Assembly: GCA_040756085.1 (NCBI GenBank)
Contig: JBFMAE010000350.1
Span: 1 to 15,862, forward strand
Origin: JBFMAE01 sp040756085
GTDB lineage: Bacteria > Desulfobacterota > BSN033 > UBA1163
Length of the DNA stretch: 15,862 bases
Reading direction: 5' to 3'
In this document: positions 13,418 to 15,862 of the stretch, piece after piece
Layout: the number at the start of each line of letters is the position of its first letter
How positions within the stretch are numbered: position 1 is the first letter of the stretch
Program-made: the position numbers and the translations under genes
The notes under the pieces: generated by a model
The model's database searches: none
Told to the model about the DNA's origin: nothing
The model's input: the letters and a program-made list of their open reading frames with translations, nothing else

Positions 13418-14002
13418 ATGTTTACAAGAAAAAGTTTTTGTTTCTCAGGATGGGTTATTCTCTTCTGTCTCGTCATTGTTTTCGGATGTTCAACTCCACC
13501 GAAAAAACTTGATCCATCCATCTCCGGGCCCCAGTTGATTGTGAATCCTGAATCGATTCGTCTCGGAGTGGTAAAATTGATGGGAACGAAAATTGTTTTT
13601 ATTGAATTAAAACCTACGAATATTGTCTTTGAGGGGGCAGGTTTTAAACCAAAAGACTCCGTCTTTATCACTTTAACAGGGCCAAATCAGACAAAGATAG
13701 TCGTAGCTGAAGCTCCCATTAAGCCTGATGGGACCTTCAAGGCCGAAGTAAGCAAACTAACAAAGATCACGGAGATCTTAAGAGCAGATGCTGGGTTTGA
13801 GGTTAAGGAAAAGTATGAGGAGTTTATTATTATCACACAACCACCCATTCCAGAGGGTGTCTACACAGCCAAAGTCATATGCATGATGTCTGACCTTACA
13901 GCGGAGACAAAACTGACTGTTAAGGGTCCGTCGATATTCAATAGTTTGATGGATTGGTTAGGAAAAAAGAAGGGAAAGATTCGGGAAGAAAAAGCCAAAT
14001 GA
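13418..14002 (+). CDS. Predicted outer-membrane lipoprotein of unknown function
   Basis: The 194-residue product starts with a lipoprotein signal (MFTRKSFCFSGW, hydrophobic residues 11-22, lipobox VFGC with Cys24). Ser at +2 predicts sorting to the outer membrane. The mature protein appears to be all-beta: KIVFEG-like strands, GFKPKDSVFITLTGP, IKPDGTFKAEVSKLTKI and TQPPIPEGVYTAKV resemble an immunoglobulin-like or surface-binding fold. The C-terminus is strongly basic (WLGKKKGKIREEKAK). GGAGG sits seven to eight bases before the ATG. Proteins of this general pattern occur in deltaproteobacteria without assigned function. The preceding repeat separates it from the fusion gene, so it is probably its own unit. 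Confidence 0.8.
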   Translation: MFTRKSFCFSGWVILFCLVIVFGCSTPPKKLDPSISGPQLIVNPESIRLGVVKLMGTKIVFIELKPTNIVFEGAGFKPKDSVFITLTGPNQTKIVVAEAPIKPDGTFKAEVSKLTKITEILRADAGFEVKEKYEEFIIITQPPIPEGVYTAKVICMMSDLTAETKLTVKGPSIFNSLMDWLGKKKGKIREEKAK

Positions 14003-14090
14003 GAAGAAAAATGGACTTCAACTATGAAAATTTTTTTAATGGTTCCTGTTTTTTACTTGAACTGCCGCTTGGTCCTTAAACCTCCAACCT

Positions 14091-14306
14091 TTAACCTTTG
14101 GCCTTTTTGCTAATAGTCACCTCCTTTCTCTTTTGTTTCTGCCTCTGTCTAATACTTCTCGAAGAAATAAGGATGTCCCAGAGTTCGTCATGATTAGTAA
14201 ATGCCTTTCTTCCTTTTTTCCCCACTTCTTCAACTACCCCTACAAGATTTCGGGGTCTGCTCTTTTCAAACTTGTAAATACGGACGATGTAAGTAGTTAA
14301 AACCAT
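14091..14306 (-). CDS. Small conserved-looking hypothetical protein
   Basis: From the ATG at 14306 it encodes 71 residues: a beta-rich start (VLTTYIVRIYKFE), then LVGVVEEVGKKGRKAFTNHDELWDIL and a lysine/arginine-rich tail. The YIVRIY...LVG.VEEVG...AFTN..ELW.IL pattern recalls short uncharacterised proteins of deltaproteobacteria. The frame can be extended two codons to a TTG at 14312. No good ribosome binding site is visible in front of either start, which lowers confidence. It is transcribed towards the lipoprotein gene. Its stop lies near a small AACCTTT direct repeat (14089-14102 region). No function can be given. Confidence 0.5.
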   Translation of the reverse strand: MVLTTYIVRIYKFEKSRPRNLVGVVEEVGKKGRKAFTNHDELWDILISSRSIRQRQKQKRKEVTISKKAKG

Positions 14307-14425
14307 AAACAATGCGAGGAGTGGAAGAATTACAAATTTTTATGGAGTTTATATCACGGAGGGGATTACAGATTATGTACAGATTCGATGGAAATAAAAG
14401 ATAGGGGGAGAGGGTAATGGGGACA

Positions 14426-14462
14426 TCGAAATTTTTCGACTTTTGTAATTTATTTGTTACAA
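14426..14462. promoter_or_regulatory. Inverted repeats before the PIN gene: candidate operator region
   Basis: Two inverted repeats lie just before the PIN start at 14472: TCGAAA-TT-TTTCGA (14426-14439) and TTGTAA-N8-TTACAA (14443-14462). The second overlaps TACAAT (14458-14463), a plausible -10 box, although no good -35 hexamer is 17 bases upstream. Such sites fit autoregulation by the RHH antitoxin encoded at the end of the module. Confidence 0.35.
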
Positions 14463-14471
14463 TAGACTACA

Positions 14472-14944
14472 ATGAAGCTGCTCATGGATGCAGATTTTTT
14501 AATCAAACTTACTAAGGCTGGCCTTAAAGAAGAAATTTGCAAACGATTTGGAGTAGATATTCCTTCTATTGTTAAAAAGGAGGTTGTTGATGCAGGTAAA
14601 AGCAAAGGTTTGTCGGATGCAGAATTAGTGGAGAAAAATATTCAAAATGATATCATTCGAGTTAATGGAAAAGAATCTTCGACCATGTTAAAGGAGACCA
14701 GGCTCTTATAGAAATTTTTAAGTAAGGACAATATGATTTAATAGCAACCGATGATGGCAAACTGATTAGATTACTTAAAACAATTGGTATCCCTTATATT
14801 TTGCCTGGTCTTCTCATTTATTCTCTTTATCAAAAGGATATCATCAATAAAGTGACCGCCCTTCATTGGCTCGAAAAACTTTCCGACTTTATCAGTGAAG
14901 ATGAATATAGTATGACCAAATTTTTATTGGAGGAAAAATCATGA
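14472..14944 (+). pseudogene. PIN-domain toxin gene, broken by a frameshift and a nonsense codon
   Basis: The start MKLLMDADFLIKLTKAGL with Asp6/Asp8 is the first acidic strand of a PIN ribonuclease. The frame closes at 14711 after 79 residues. In the next frame, from about 14694, the protein continues GDQALIEIF...YDLIATDDGKLIRLL, the second acidic PIN motif, and runs on to a TGA at 14942-14944. One missing A in the run at 14691-14692 (TTAAAGGAG instead of TTAAAAGGAG) restores L-K-GDQAL. A TAA at 14723-14725 is a second lesion. Repaired, the protein would be about 157 residues, usual for PIN toxins. The repaired stop overlaps the antitoxin start (ATGA). No strong ribosome binding site is seen. 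The toxin is presumably inactive. Confidence 0.8.
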
Positions 14945-15231
14945 AGGTCAAATCCCTAAGAATTCCTGAAGATATTGATAAGGCGATAGACTATGTAGCT
15001 AAGTCAGAGAAACTTGAAAAAACACAATCTCTTCGAAAACTAATGAGATTGGGATTCGAATTTTATGCTGCAAAATCCTATGAAAGGGGGAAACTAACTC
15101 TTCGTGAAGCCGCTGACCTATTAAATCTAACGCTCTCAGAAACGATTGATATCCTCTCGGAGATGGGGGTTAAAGGAAATATCAAAGCGAAGGATGTGAT
15201 GGGAAGCCTTAAATCAGTCCGTTCTGGATAG
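14941..15231 (+). CDS. RHH/UPF0175-like antitoxin partner of the broken PIN toxin
   Basis: The 96-residue protein has an N-terminal ribbon-helix-helix (KVKSLRIPEDIDKAIDYVAKS, then LRKLMRLGFEF) and a C-terminal helix-turn-helix-like part (YERGKLTLREAADLLNLTLS) that matches UPF0175-type antitoxins. GGAGG lies eight bases before the ATG. The order is toxin first, antitoxin second, the reverse of the MazEF-like module at the other end of the window. The gene is intact although its toxin is broken, so it may persist as a repressor or as protection against related toxins. That last point is inference. Confidence 0.8.
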   Translation: MKVKSLRIPEDIDKAIDYVAKSEKLEKTQSLRKLMRLGFEFYAAKSYERGKLTLREAADLLNLTLSETIDILSEMGVKGNIKAKDVMGSLKSVRSG

Positions 15232-15620
15232 TTGATCTTCCATTGCCCGTATCTCCATTTCATCGGTTCTCATTTAATATTTTTTAATAGAGAGCTTTGG
15301 TTTCGCCGGAAGGTTCGATTCCAAGCGTTGAAGAAAGGGTCCGCTTGCAACGGTTATAGGCGGAAAGGGCTTTGGCTTTCTGACCGAGATTAAGATAACA
15401 GGCGATGAGACCCTGGTAAAGTTCCTCAGCAAGATCATCTACCTCTAATCCCTTGAGGTAGCAATCCAAAGCCTTCCCCCATTGCCCCGATTCCTGCCAG
15501 TATCGGCCTAACTTTTCAATACCTTCTAAAAACTTGCTTCTAAGACGTTCATGAAGAGACACCATCCAGGGCTGTTCACAGGGAGACTGTTCAGCCAGTC
15601 TTCGAGAGGAAGATTTCTCC

Positions 15621-15650
15621 CCTGTGCCAATGATGATTGGCACGCAGGCG
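15621..15650. repeat. Palindrome with GCAGGCG tail at the deletion junction of the BTAD regulator
   Basis: GTGCCAAT (15624-15631), loop GATG, ATTGGCAC (15636-15643) is a perfect 8-bp hairpin followed by GCAGGCG (15644-15650). The core and tail match the element at 10138-10161. One arm also encodes the RLRAN residues expected in the regulator, so the palindrome coincides with, or replaced, native coding sequence at the junction. Confidence 0.6.
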
Positions 15651-15787
15651 TATGAAGGCAGGAGGTGGCTCACTGCGGCTGATCAGGATCATGTTCACCC
15701 CTTCCGGGATTCTGGATATTCCATTGAGGATGATTCCATGAAAAGATGATTCAGACGGGACTTCTTGATAGTTATCAAAAACAATGA

Positions 15788-15862
15788 TAAATCCCCCTTT
15801 GTCCCCTTTTTTCAAATCCCCCCTTAATCCCCCCTTTTCTAAAGGGGGGTGAGGGGAGATTA
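15788..15862. repeat. C/G-rich palindromic repeat (CCCCCCTTT-TCT-AAAGGGGGG)
   Basis: A perfect 9-bp stem with a 3-base loop lies at 15829-15849, preceded by repeated CCCCCTTTGTCCCC and AATCCCCCCTTAATCC units. This belongs to a common family of short dispersed repeats in deltaproteobacterial genomes. It stays open in the minus-strand frame of the BTAD regulator, where it would encode an artefactual PPLEKGGLRGDLKKGDKGG segment just before Walker B. Confidence 0.7.

Larger units (their letters stand above)
15284..15862 (-). pseudogene. BTAD/MalT-like transcriptional activator, internally deleted and frameshifted; runs off the edge
   Basis: Two overlapping minus-strand frames are pieces of one large regulator. 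The upstream piece (15815-15591, open to the window edge) reads GFIIVFDNYQEVP...EGVNMILISRSEPPPAFIRLRAN, the Walker B and sensor region of a MalT/LuxR-type STAND ATPase. The downstream piece (15673-15284) holds the C-terminal bacterial transcriptional activation domain: YWQESGQWGKALDCYLKGLE, LYQGLIACYLNLGQ and ALSAYNRCKRTLSSTLGIEP. The several hundred residues expected between them are missing. The frame changes near the palindrome at 15624-15650, and the N-terminal side runs through a palindromic repeat at the edge. The protein cannot be functional as it stands. Confidence 0.75.

Noticed and set aside
13330..13671. 113-residue antisense frame
   Set aside because: Its end (CHSCESRNP) is the familiar artefact of reading through the TGTCATTC palindromic repeat, and the rest is antisense to the lipoprotein gene.

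Overview
The window has moderate GC content, dense two-component signalling genes and short palindromic repeats of a kind common in deltaproteobacterial (Desulfobacterota-like) genomes. Hybrid histidine kinases, the 'TCATTCCC...GGAATCC' repeat, a lipoprotein of a type I recognise from such genomes, and toxin-antitoxin modules at both ends all fit that group. The taxonomic call is inference only. There is no phage, CRISPR, rRNA or tRNA signal.

Layout. (1) 1-940: about 300 bases without a convincing gene, then a promoter with a palindromic operator and an intact RHH antitoxin/MazF toxin pair on the + strand. (2) 961-1077: a decayed patatin-like phospholipase fragment. (3) 5796-1120 (minus): a tightly coupled three-gene signalling operon. 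It runs from a 4-TM PAS histidine kinase, to a stand-alone tandem receiver protein whose first receiver lost its phosphoacceptor Asp (D56N), to a soluble REC-REC-PAS-HisKA-HATPase-REC hybrid kinase. (4) 5797-6148: spacer with one possible 39-aa small protein. (5) 9820-6149 (minus): a secreted family-3 solute-binding protein followed 9 nt later by a membrane hybrid kinase with a large periplasmic sensor domain. No transporter permease genes accompany it, so the pair looks like a ligand-sensing unit. (6) 9821-10340: a GC-rich, heavily folded leader of that operon. It contains a candidate promoter, a c-di-GMP-I (GEMM)-like aptamer apparently broken up by GCAGGCG-tailed palindromic inserts, and a terminator hairpin just before the ribosome binding site. 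(7) 10438-10539: a YjbQ-family C-terminal remnant. (8) 10605-13307: a 900-aa fusion of glycine-cleavage T-protein (GcvT) and serine hydroxymethyltransferase (GlyA), with the catalytic residues I could check intact. (9) 13328-14306: a mobile palindromic repeat, a lipoprotein, and a small conserved-looking hypothetical on the minus strand. (10) 14443-15231: a PIN toxin gene broken by a one-base deletion and a nonsense codon, overlapping an intact RHH/UPF0175-like antitoxin. (11) 15284-15862: a wrecked BTAD/MalT-like regulator with two palindromic repeats in it.

How it works together. The two minus-strand operons hold three kinases, six receiver domains and no recognisable output domain, so the output must lie elsewhere or act by protein-protein contact. 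The GcvT-GlyA fusion would make methylene-tetrahydrofolate and use it on one polypeptide, linking glycine cleavage to serine synthesis. Flanking DNA is rich in gene debris (patatin, YjbQ, PIN, BTAD), typical of a rearranging accessory region.
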